NCBI GenBank assembly: GCA_934675095.1
Contig: CAKUPC010000001.1
Location: forward strand, 1 to 64,000
Reading direction: 5' to 3'
Source: an uncultured Bacteroidales bacterium
Lineage (GTDB): Bacteria > Bacteroidota > Bacteroidia > Bacteroidales > UBA932
DNA: 64,000 nt
The position numbers and the translations under genes were made by a program. Positions 10,319 through 19,700 of the stretch are shown here, piece after piece; position 1 is the stretch's first letter, and every line of letters starts with the position of its first letter. The notes under the pieces were generated by a model, which was given only the letters and a program-made list of their open reading frames with translations, ran no database searches and was not told the DNA's origin.

Positions 10319-12169
10319 ATGAAAAGAATACAATATATGATTATGGCGGCGGCATCCGCCCTCGCGCTCTCCTCTTGTGCGGGATTTCTCGACAAGTTTC
10401 CGGAAACGAGCCTTTCTCCGGAGACATTCTATACGAACGAGCAGGAGTGCCGGCTCGCGACCAACAGGTTCTATGGCCTCGTGACCGCGCCCGACAACAC
10501 CACCAACGGCGCTCTTCAGGACAACGACCTCCAGTACCACATCTCCCTCAGCGGTCTCCAGAAAGGCACACGCTCCGCGGAGACGGCATCGTGGTCAAAG
10601 GACACGTGGAAATATCTCCGCTACATCAACTACTACCTTGCACACTCCGGAAACTGCACGAACGAGGCGGTGCGCACTAAATATGATGCCGTGGCCTGCT
10701 TCTTCCGTGCCTGGTTCTACTACGAGAAGGTGCGGATGTACGGGGACATTCCTTACTACGACTTTGTCATATCGGACACGGACCGCGAGGCTCTCTACCG
10801 TCCCCGCGACTCACGGGGCTATGTGATGCAGAAGGTTATGGAAGACCTCGACCGTGCCGCTGCCGGACTTCCCGAGACATGGGGAGAGGGAGTCTATAGG
10901 GTGAACAGGTATGCCGCCCTCGCGCTCAAGTCCAGCGTGGCTCTTTTCGAGGGAACATGGCGCAAATACCATGATGTTCCGGACGAGGGCTACACAGCCG
11001 CCGACGGAAGCACGATAACCCTCAGTTCCGGATATTTCCTCAACCTTGCGGCATCGGCGGCCAAGACCGTGATGGAAAGCGGCAAGTACAAGATGTACAG
11101 CGGGGCAGGAATCCTGAAGGGACAGCCATACAGGGACTATTTCGTCCTTGAGGACGCCGAGACTGCCGAGACCATATTCGCCAAACGCTATGTCTCCACC
11201 GATGAACTGATGGTGCGTCACGGGGTCCAGTTCACCTACAAGAACCAGAGATACTCCCTCACGAGGGCGCTTGCCTACCACTATCTTATGGCTGACGGCA
11301 CCCCGTTCCAGTCTCAGGAAGGCTGGCAGACCATGCAGTATGTGCAGGAATTTGCAAACCGCGACCCTCGCATGGCACAGACCATCGCAGGTCCGGAGTA
11401 TGTTGCCGTTGGTGATGATTCGGGTCTCCCGTATGCGCCTAACTGCAAGGACTTCGACCGCAGCGGCTACAGGCCTATAAAGTACTTCTCGGACGAGTCT
11501 CACGACGGTGCCACCACATCCACGACCGACTATGCCCTCTTCCGTTACGGCGAGGTCCTTCTCAACTACGCGGAGGCCATGGCCGAGCTCGGTCTTGCGG
11601 ACCAGAGCGTCATCGACGCTTCCATAAATCTTGTCCGCTCCCGTGCCGGGATGCCGGCGCTTGATGTCGCGAAGGCCAACGGCGCTCCTGACCCGTTCCT
11701 CAGTTCATACTATACCGACAGCCATCTTGACGGCGCTGACAAGGGTCTCATCCTTGAAATCCGCCGCGAGCGGACGGTCGAGCTGGTCAATGAGGGACAG
11801 CGCCTTTGGGATATGCTCCGCTGGCACGAGGGACGTCAGCTCTGCCCGGCCTCGAACACGCTCGGACACGGGTTCATCGGCATCTGGTTCCCGGGGCTCG
11901 GCGAGTACGACATGAACGGAGACGGGACTCCGGACCTCTGCATCTACAGCGGGACACTCCCTGCCACCGACTGCGAGAACCCCCTGAACGTTGCTCCCGG
12001 AAAGGATAACACCCTCTCGGAAGGAACTAAGGGCTATCTGGTGCAGTTCGGCGAAGAGACCTATCAGTGGGAGGAGAAGGACTACCTCTACCCGATTCCT
12101 CAGGGACAGATTCAGATATATCCGGAACAGGAGGGACACAGCGTTCTGGCTCAGAATCCGGGATATTAG
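10319..12169 (+). CDS. SusD/RagB-type nutrient-binding surface lipoprotein
   Basis: Surface lipoprotein of 616 residues. Signal peptide with lipobox LALSSC (Cys at about residue 21), followed by the typical SusD start AGFLDKFPETSLSPETFYTN. TPR-like helices carry the family landmarks FFRAWFYYEKVRMYGDIPYY, RYAALALKSSVALFEGTWRK and, near the C-terminus, ILEIRRERTVELVNEGQRLW with DMLRWHEG. It ends with the conserved DYLYPIPQGQIQIYPEQEG. It acts as a hinged lid over the SusC barrel encoded just upstream and binds the glycan or glycoconjugate target. Confidence 0.97.
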   Translation: MKRIQYMIMAAASALALSSCAGFLDKFPETSLSPETFYTNEQECRLATNRFYGLVTAPDNTTNGALQDNDLQYHISLSGLQKGTRSAETASWSKDTWKYLRYINYYLAHSGNCTNEAVRTKYDAVACFFRAWFYYEKVRMYGDIPYYDFVISDTDREALYRPRDSRGYVMQKVMEDLDRAAAGLPETWGEGVYRVNRYAALALKSSVALFEGTWRKYHDVPDEGYTAADGSTITLSSGYFLNLAASAAKTVMESGKYKMYSGAGILKGQPYRDYFVLEDAETAETIFAKRYVSTDELMVRHGVQFTYKNQRYSLTRALAYHYLMADGTPFQSQEGWQTMQYVQEFANRDPRMAQTIAGPEYVAVGDDSGLPYAPNCKDFDRSGYRPIKYFSDESHDGATTSTTDYALFRYGEVLLNYAEAMAELGLADQSVIDASINLVRSRAGMPALDVAKANGAPDPFLSSYYTDSHLDGADKGLILEIRRERTVELVNEGQRLWDMLRWHEGRQLCPASNTLGHGFIGIWFPGLGEYDMNGDGTPDLCIYSGTLPATDCENPLNVAPGKDNTLSEGTKGYLVQFGEETYQWEEKDYLYPIPQGQIQIYPEQEGHSVLAQNPGY

Positions 12170-12191
12170 ACATATATAATCATAAAGAACG

Positions 12192-14330
12192 ATGAAAAGA
12201 CCAATGATATTGATTTCAGTGCTGCTTGCCGGCTTCATCGCCTCGTGCAGCGGATATGACGATTCCTCGCTCTGGAATGCCGTGGATGAGGCACAGAAGC
12301 GGATTAAGGAACTGACGGAATCTCTCGGAGCCGTGGAGGAGCAGGCGGCGCTGCTTTCTGCGGCAAAGAACGGGGGTGTCATAACGGGCATCTCTCAAAA
12401 TGCCGGAGGAGGCTACACGGTGAGCTACCGCACCGCTGACGGCAAGGATGCCACGGCCGTGATTGCCTCGGCATCCGACCTTGCCGAGACCGACATTATA
12501 GGAACCAAAGAGGAAGACGGGACGCTCTACTGGACTCTTACATCCGGCGGGAAGACCGTCGTGCTCACCGACCTCGACGGGGCAAAACTTCCTGTCTCCG
12601 GTCGCACGCCTTCTTTCAGTACGGACAAGGACGGCTGGTGGATGGTGAACGGCGCGTACATCCTCGACGGAAACGGCGGAAAAATCAAGTCGAACGGCCG
12701 CTCTGCCTCCCTTGTCTCCAAGCTCGTGCAGAACAGCGACGGCACCGTCACCTTCGTGCTTGCCGACGGCTCTCTTGTCACGGTCGGCACTGAGGGACGG
12801 CTCTCTCTCAGGATTTTTCTCAATTCTGAGGAGGTCAAGGGCGAAGTCAGGGTCAGGGACGGCGCGACCGCGCTGGAATTTACCTACAGCCTTGAGGGAA
12901 AGGCCGCCGAGGGCGCAATTGTGAAGCTTCACAGGACGGAGAACCTGTCCGCTGTCCTCGGAGACGGCAAGATTGGGGTCACTGTGCCCGCTGCCCTGCA
13001 TAAGGCGATGTTCTCCCTGCTTGTCTCCGATGCGGAAGGCAACATGATTGTCCGCACGGTCCGTCTGAGGGGAAAGTTCGGAGTTGACAGCGAGAACGAC
13101 CTCTGGAAAGTGACCGAGGAAAAGACCCTTGCGGAAGGCTGTAACTACTACAGCATGGAGTTTAAGACAGTCACGCGCCGGATGCATGTCCTTGAGATTG
13201 ACCTCAAGTCCCCTTCGGTTGAGGTCACGACGTCCTTCGCCGACGACATAGTCCCGAATCCGAACGCCAACTCCAACAAGAACAACGGATTCAATCTCCG
13301 CGAGACCCTTTCTCAGCTTTGTGCCCGCAAGACGGCCGAGGGCGAGGCTGTGATAGGCGGAGTGAACACGGGATATTTTGACTCCAACTACGGAATCGCC
13401 CGCGGGCCTCACATCGAGAACGGTGAACTTATCTATATGAACAGCCCTTATGTCGTGACTTCGCTTCCTAACCATTCATGGGCCTTCACCATATTCAGTG
13501 ACGGAACGGCATCCTGCGGCAAAAAGTCATTCACCGGAAAAATCGAGGTTTCCGGCAAGGAGATACCTTTCTACACGGTGAACGACACGATAGTACGCGG
13601 CGCGAACGCTTCGAGGATGAAGAGCTATCCGGTGAATATATATACCTCACGCTACCGCCGCATCCCTCATTCCGAGAAACCGCAGATTACGAACCCTCTT
13701 TCGCCGAACGCTCTTTATGTCGTCGCGAAATATGTTTCCGGGAATATGAAGGTGAACTGCGGATGGGCAGAGGCCGAGGTCGTCTCTGTGCATGACGGAC
13801 GCTCTGAGGCGCTGGCAGAACCGCCGTATCTCGACGGCGCTTCCTCGGTGGCCATCCAGACATTCGGCTCGGCCGCCGATGACTTCGCCTCCCTCAAGGC
13901 CGGGGACAGGCTGCGGCTCAGCGCCGAGATGGCGGTTGACGGGAAGATCAAGCCTATCGTCACCCAGAACTCGACCATGTGGCACTACATCACCGACGGA
14001 GAGAACACCCTCAGCACGGTTCCTGCCGACCACGATTTCCGCAAGCTCTCGGATCCTATGACATTCGTCTGCGTGGACAAGAGCGGTTCGCGGATAATGA
14101 TTGCTGAAATCGACGGGCGTCAGACGGGCTTCTCCATCGGGGTCAACGCGCAGGAAGTCGTGGATATAGCCCTGCGACTCGGCGCATGGAACTCCACCCG
14201 TTTCGACGGAGGCGGTTCGTCCTCGATGTGGCTCCTCAAGGACGGCGTCTCAGGGCTTGTCAGCCACCCTTCCGACTCGAAGGGGGAGAGAAGCTGCATG
14301 AACTATATGTATGTACGGCTCAAGAAATAA
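12192..14330 (+). CDS. Surface lipoprotein with DUF4988-like stalk and phosphodiester glycosidase (NAGPA) domain
   Basis: 712 residues. Lipobox at about residue 16-19 (LAGFIASC) followed by SGYDDS, acidic residues of the kind that mark surface export in Bacteroidetes. Residues 25-55 form a short coiled coil (VDEAQKRIKELTESLGAVEE), then a DUF4988-type beta module (about 58-160, with the repeating TADGKDATAVIASASDL and DGWWMVNG). The C-terminal half (about 310-712) resembles the phosphodiester glycosidase family of the human uncovering enzyme NAGPA: GGVNTGYFDSNYGIARGP, then SIGVNAQEVVDIALRLGAWN and the DGGGSSSMW signature. Predicted to hydrolyse a sugar-1-phosphodiester bond outside the cell. 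Second gene after SusD in the operon; exact substrate inferred only. Confidence 0.87.
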   Translation: MKRPMILISVLLAGFIASCSGYDDSSLWNAVDEAQKRIKELTESLGAVEEQAALLSAAKNGGVITGISQNAGGGYTVSYRTADGKDATAVIASASDLAETDIIGTKEEDGTLYWTLTSGGKTVVLTDLDGAKLPVSGRTPSFSTDKDGWWMVNGAYILDGNGGKIKSNGRSASLVSKLVQNSDGTVTFVLADGSLVTVGTEGRLSLRIFLNSEEVKGEVRVRDGATALEFTYSLEGKAAEGAIVKLHRTENLSAVLGDGKIGVTVPAALHKAMFSLLVSDAEGNMIVRTVRLRGKFGVDSENDLWKVTEEKTLAEGCNYYSMEFKTVTRRMHVLEIDLKSPSVEVTTSFADDIVPNPNANSNKNNGFNLRETLSQLCARKTAEGEAVIGGVNTGYFDSNYGIARGPHIENGELIYMNSPYVVTSLPNHSWAFTIFSDGTASCGKKSFTGKIEVSGKEIPFYTVNDTIVRGANASRMKSYPVNIYTSRYRRIPHSEKPQITNPLSPNALYVVAKYVSGNMKVNCGWAEAEVVSVHDGRSEALAEPPYLDGASSVAIQTFGSAADDFASLKAGDRLRLSAEMAVDGKIKPIVTQNSTMWHYITDGENTLSTVPADHDFRKLSDPMTFVCVDKSGSRIMIAEIDGRQTGFSIGVNAQEVVDIALRLGAWNSTRFDGGGSSSMWLLKDGVSGLVSHPSDSKGERSCMNYMYVRLKK

Positions 14331-14336
14331 GGAAAA

Positions 14337-16793
14337 ATGAAACTTATGAATATAAAGGCAATAATAATTGCGCTCATTTCGTCCCTCGTGCTGTTTTCCT
14401 GCTCGTCGTATGACTCGCGGGAGATTACGGACAGCATTACGGACCTTGAAAACCGGATTGCGGTGCTTGAGCAGAGGGCGGACGAACTGTCCTCGCAGCT
14501 CAAGGCAGTCTCGGACTTTGTCTCCGGCAATTTCATTTCCCGCGTCGGAACGGACGAGAAGGGGAATTATGTGATTACCTACCAGGCGGCCGACGGACAG
14601 AAGCAGACCGTCACGCTCGCTAAGGCCTCCGACCTGAACAAGGCTCCGCTCATAGGCACGGCCGAACATGAGGGAAAGCTCTGCTGGCGGATGACACGCG
14701 ACAACGGCGCGAACTGGGAGTGGATTCTTGACAAGGACGGTGCTCCTATGTCCGTGGAGACGGCGGCTCCCGTTCTCGGGGTCGATTCCGAAGGCTACTG
14801 GACTGTGAACGGGGAGCGTACCGGAGCCTTGGCCAAGGACATCTCCAACAGCATATTCTCCTCCGTTGAAGTCGATTCAGAAACAGGGCTGGTCAAATTC
14901 ACACTCTCTGACGGCAGCGATTTCTCCGTGAAATATCTGGAGGCTCTCGGAATCACCTTCGACACGCCTCCATACATCGCGGTCGAGTCCTACGGCACTC
15001 CGGTCACGGTCGGCTACAAGGTGAGCGGGACGATGGCGGCCGACGCGACTGTCGATTATTTCACGGCATACAACGTGGATGTCACCGTGAATGAGAACCT
15101 CCGGATGCTCAGCGTCTCGATGCAGGAAGGCAAGGAAGAGGGCAATGTCGTGATGATGGTCAGTTCCGGCGACGAGATTGTCTATAAGCCTCTCTTCTTC
15201 ACCTACGGCAAGGCAGTCATCGACATGGAAAGCTACATCAGGGACAACGAACTCATAACCCCTATGGGCGAGCCTGTCATAAAGCTCGGCGGTGAGATGA
15301 CGGCGTTCTCGGTGAATGTCTCCCACAACATAGCCGTCTCCGCGTCCGTTTCGCCGGAATGCGCGTCATGGCTCAAGGCCGTGCCGACAAAGGCGATGGA
15401 GACCTCGACGCTTGAGTTCGTGGCCGAATACTTTGAAAGCAAGACCAACGACCCGAGGACGGGCAGCATCATACTCTCGAACCCGCTCTATGACTTTTCT
15501 ACGAGAATCGCCGTGAGCCAGAGTCCTGTCGTCATCGGCGGAGGCGGAGATGACCCGTCAGCCGACAAGGGAATATCCGACGTCGCCGCGTTTATGGAAT
15601 TTGTCCGCAGCGTGAATGCCGGAGCATCGACATCGCGCTGGGAAAACGCCGACGGAGAGGTCGTTCTCCTTTCGGACATCAGCCTTGAGGGCGTTGAATG
15701 GACTCCTATAGGAAGCGCTTCCGGTGAGGGTGCCGGCATTCCTGCGTACAGCCTTACCGTTCCGTTCTCCGGCAAGTTCAACGGTCAGGGACACAGTATC
15801 ACTGGAATAAACTGGACCTGCGATATGTCAAAGAACTGTGTCTATGGCCTGTTCGGCGCGGCAAAGGATGCGGTGATTAAGAATGTTGTCGTCGGTGCCG
15901 AGGGCGATGCCATCACGCTTACCGGAACTCCGGACATCACCCCGTCAGTGGCGGGAATCATCGGATATGCCGAAGGCGTGACCGTCACGGGCATCACGAA
16001 CAATGTAAGCATCATTCTTGAAGGCGAGTGTCCGCAGGCCATGCCTATGAGTCTCGCGGGCATCATCGGCAGCGGCTTTGATGTCACTGTCGGAGGCAAG
16101 GCCAAGGCCGATGCCGTGCGCAACAACGGTGACATTCTCGTCAAGTCCAAGGTCGCAAACGCGCAGGCCGGCGGAACGGGACTTCAGGTGGCCGGAATCA
16201 TGGCTTATGTGAAGAACGGAAAGTCCAGCCAGTTCATTGGCTGCACGAACACCGCCCACCTCACCGGACCTAACGGACGCGCCGGCGGAATCCTCGCCTC
16301 AATCCAGGGCACCGAGAAGGCCGGCAATAAGGTGACTGTCAGCGGGTGTGCGAACTCCGGGCTCATCGAGGACAACTGGCTCGACTTCGAGGGCTATTCC
16401 AACGCCAAGCGAATGGGCGGGCTCATAGGCGGCTCCGAGGCTGCCGACGTGACCGTCGAGTCATGCCGCAACACGGGCAACGTGTTCTCTCACACCGGTT
16501 GCCGCTGCGGAGGCTTTGTCGGACACTTTAAGGGCGGCATCATAACCGGATGCTCCAACACGGGAATCATCCTCAGCCACATAACCCCTAAGAATGCGGA
16601 CGGCTCGAAGGGCGACGGCCCGGGATGGGCAGCCGGCTACTGCAACGTCTCAATCACGGGCTGCACCCGCGGCGGAAAGGTCGGAGAATGGTCCGAGTTC
16701 AAGGATGCACCGGAGAATGCGCCTGATGCCACCATGGAAAACGCCTACGGCTACTGCAATTCACAGTTCTTCAAACCTGCTGAAAATCAATGA
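14337..16793 (+). CDS. Surface lipoprotein with DUF4988-like stalk, BACON-like and GLUG-type beta-helix regions
   Basis: 818 residues; starts 6 bp after the previous stop behind a ggaaaa purine tract. Lipobox SSLVLFSC with Cys at about residue 22, followed by SSYDSRE, a coiled coil (about 28-62: SITDLENRIAVLEQRADELS) and a DUF4988-like module closely parallel to that of its two neighbours. A BACON-like beta-sandwich lies at about 300-400 (NVSHNIAVSASVSPECASWL). The C-terminal half has GLUG-type repeats: WTPIGSASG, FSGKFNGQGHSITGINWTCD and several GGILA/GGLIGG/GGFVG turns with regularly spaced Cys-Asn (GCTN, GCAN, SCRN, GCSN), suggesting a right-handed beta-helix. No catalytic signature seen; likely a glycan-binding or adhesive surface protein. 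Confidence 0.8.
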   Translation: MKLMNIKAIIIALISSLVLFSCSSYDSREITDSITDLENRIAVLEQRADELSSQLKAVSDFVSGNFISRVGTDEKGNYVITYQAADGQKQTVTLAKASDLNKAPLIGTAEHEGKLCWRMTRDNGANWEWILDKDGAPMSVETAAPVLGVDSEGYWTVNGERTGALAKDISNSIFSSVEVDSETGLVKFTLSDGSDFSVKYLEALGITFDTPPYIAVESYGTPVTVGYKVSGTMAADATVDYFTAYNVDVTVNENLRMLSVSMQEGKEEGNVVMMVSSGDEIVYKPLFFTYGKAVIDMESYIRDNELITPMGEPVIKLGGEMTAFSVNVSHNIAVSASVSPECASWLKAVPTKAMETSTLEFVAEYFESKTNDPRTGSIILSNPLYDFSTRIAVSQSPVVIGGGGDDPSADKGISDVAAFMEFVRSVNAGASTSRWENADGEVVLLSDISLEGVEWTPIGSASGEGAGIPAYSLTVPFSGKFNGQGHSITGINWTCDMSKNCVYGLFGAAKDAVIKNVVVGAEGDAITLTGTPDITPSVAGIIGYAEGVTVTGITNNVSIILEGECPQAMPMSLAGIIGSGFDVTVGGKAKADAVRNNGDILVKSKVANAQAGGTGLQVAGIMAYVKNGKSSQFIGCTNTAHLTGPNGRAGGILASIQGTEKAGNKVTVSGCANSGLIEDNWLDFEGYSNAKRMGGLIGGSEAADVTVESCRNTGNVFSHTGCRCGGFVGHFKGGIITGCSNTGIILSHITPKNADGSKGDGPGWAAGYCNVSITGCTRGGKVGEWSEFKDAPENAPDATMENAYGYCNSQFFKPAENQ

Positions 16794-19700
16794 TAAAAAT
16801 GAAAAGAACATTAAACAATATGCTGCTCTCGTTCCTTGCCGCCGCGCTTGTCGCTTCCTGCGGCTTTGACGACAGCGAACTTAGGGGACGTCTTGATGAG
16901 ATTGACGGGAGGATTGCCGCCCTGCAGTCAAGGATAGACGATGCTAACGGTCAGATTGAGTCCCTCGGGCTGCTCACTTCCGGAAACGTCGTGACCTCTG
17001 TGGAGAAGAACGGCGACGGAAGCTATGTCCTGACCTATCTTGACGCGAACAATGAGGAAAAGACGATGGTCGTGGCCGCCATGGACCAGATGATAAACGT
17101 TCCCGTGCTCGGTGTCCGCAAGGACGACAACGGACTCTACTGGTGGACGGTGACCGCGGACGGCACGACTTCGGACCTTCTTCTCGACGGAAAGCCTGTC
17201 CCCGTGGCCGGGAAGACCCCTGTGGTCTCGGTCGATGCGCAGGGCTACTGGACTGTTGACGGGGAACGGCTTCTCGACTCCGCCGGCAATGCAGTTGAGG
17301 CTTCAGACGGCAGCTCCGAGGTGTTCAGAGCCGTGGGCACGGACGCCGACGGCAACCTTTCGGTAACGCTCGGGAGCGGCACCACAGTCACGATTCCTGT
17401 CCAGAACGCCCTGAACCTCAAACTGTCCACGGCCGTGAGCCTTACTGTGGCGAACCTGTCCGCGCCCGTGACCTTCGGCTACGAGTTGAGCGGCACGGCA
17501 GCGGAGAGCGCCGTCGTCGCAATCGCCGCCGCCAATTCGGTGGAGGCCGCGCTCGATAAGGAGAAGAAAGAGGTCAGCGTAAGCTTTGGCAGGGACTTTC
17601 AGTCAGGTCATGTCATAGTCATGGCGACCGATCTCGACAAGGTGACGGTCCTTCGCCCCGTGTTCTTCGAGAAGGCCACGGAAACCGAGATAAGAATCAG
17701 CACGGCTGATGAGCTGATGCTCTTCGCGAAGAGGGTGAACTCCCAGGACGGCGCTGAGCAGATGAACGTGTTCATTGATAAGGATATAGATATGTCTTCC
17801 GTGACGGACTGGACACCGATTGGCAACGGAACATTCTCAGGCACCGCCGTAAGCGGCCCTGCGTTCAAGGGCACTTTCGACGGCGGGAACCACACGGTCA
17901 AGGGACTGAAGATAACTCTCGCATCCGATGCTGCCTCCGGAGCCGTATGCGGCCTGTTCGGAGTCATATCCAATGCCACGGTCAAGAATGTCATTGTTGA
18001 TGAGACTTCTTCGCTGAATGTCTCTTCCGCAAAACTCAGTTGTGCCGGAGCTGTTGTCGGAGCCTCTTTCAATTCTTCCGTCGAGAACTGTGCGTCACAC
18101 GCTGTCGCCCACCTTTCCGGAGGAGCTGAGAACATCCGCGAATGTCTTGGAGGTGTTGTCGGCTGTGCATACTCTAACGGCGAGAGTGTTTCGCAGGTTG
18201 TCCGCTGCACAAACTACGGGCGGATAACTTCCGTGAACACGACCAACACCAAGAACGGAGGCACGGCATTCTCGATAGGCGGCGTTGTCGGCTGGGCAGA
18301 GTCGTCGGCATCCGAGCCTCGTGCTCTTGTTGCGGATTGCGTCAACAGGGGCGCGATGGATGTTCAGGCATCACGCCACGGCGGAATTGTCGCCACGATG
18401 AACAAGAACGCGACCGTCTCCGGGTGCACGAACTACGCCGAGCTTCGCAACAGCGACACAAAGGCGACGAACACCCGTGTGGCCGGCATCGTTTCCGCGA
18501 TGAATCTAAACACTTCCGCCATTAACTGCGTGAATAAGGGAAATGTCTTCTACACCGCCGCCAACACCACAAAGGGTTATGCCTCCGGTATCGTGGGACA
18601 GACCAACAATGGCAACAATATCATCGACGGCTGCACGAACTATGGCGCCGTGCGTTCGGATATGTTCAATTCGACGGATGCTGCGAAGAAGTTCATCGCA
18701 ATCATCCTCGCGAACAACAATAATGTAGCGGGAGTGTCGATTGTGAACAATAAGGTGGGCGGAAAAATCGGCCCGTGGTCCGACGAATCATCCGTTGTCA
18801 CGATAACTGCCGATAATTTTGCATCATACGTTCACTTCTATCCTAAGACAGCTCCTTCCCTCGTGAACAACAATGTCTTTGCCGGCGAACTTCCGACAAA
18901 GGGCATCGCGTCGGCTGATGACTTCGTGGCCTTCGCCGCCGCCGTCAATGCTGGCGAGTCTCTTGAAAAGTGGCAGGATGCCGCCGGAGGAATCAATCTT
19001 TTAGACGACATTGATATGTCTTCCGTAAATGACTGGACTCCGATAGGGAACGCGACTTTTGTGAACTCATCCAACAAACTGACCGTGACCGGGCCGATGT
19101 TCACCGGCAGGTTCAACGGTCAGGGCTACAAGATTCTCAATTTCAAGATGCACAGCACCGTTTCTTCGACGGGCGGCACTTTCGGACTGTTCGGCGTGAT
19201 AGGCCCGGGTGCGGTTGTTGAGAACTTCTCCTTCGAGTCAAGCTGCTCGCTGCTTGTCGAGGCCTCCGGCGCCGCGTCTTCGCATGGAGTGATTGCCGGA
19301 CTTGTGTATGACGGCACCGTGCGCGACGTGCACAGCTACGCTCCGATGACCTTCATGAGCAAGGGCGTGCCGGCAAAAAAGGCTCAGTTCATGGCTCTTG
19401 TAGGCTATGCCTTCACCGAGAATCATGAAATCGTCATCGACAGCGTTGACAACTTCGGAGAAATCGTGGCCGAGAACCTCGACGGCAATGCCGAGAGCGG
19501 GGCGAATGCGTTCCACATCGCCGGCATCCTCGGATTCGGCACCTCTACGGCCGACACTCAGCACTTCGTGACCGTGTCAGACTGTTCGAACAGCGGCAAC
19601 ATGACTTCAGCGACCTGTCGCACTTCCGGCATCTGCGCCGCCTGCAACCGCCGCACCAAGCTTGTGAACTGCATCAACAGGGGCAACCAGCTGAACAGCT

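Noticed and set aside
12216..13475. Long antisense frame (419 codons) and similar ones at 1929-2942, 3009-4238, 952-1830 and 19607-20737
   Set aside because: They lie opposite genes with strong GC-ending codon bias, which leaves the opposite frame open; their translations show no domain, signal peptide or sensible composition.
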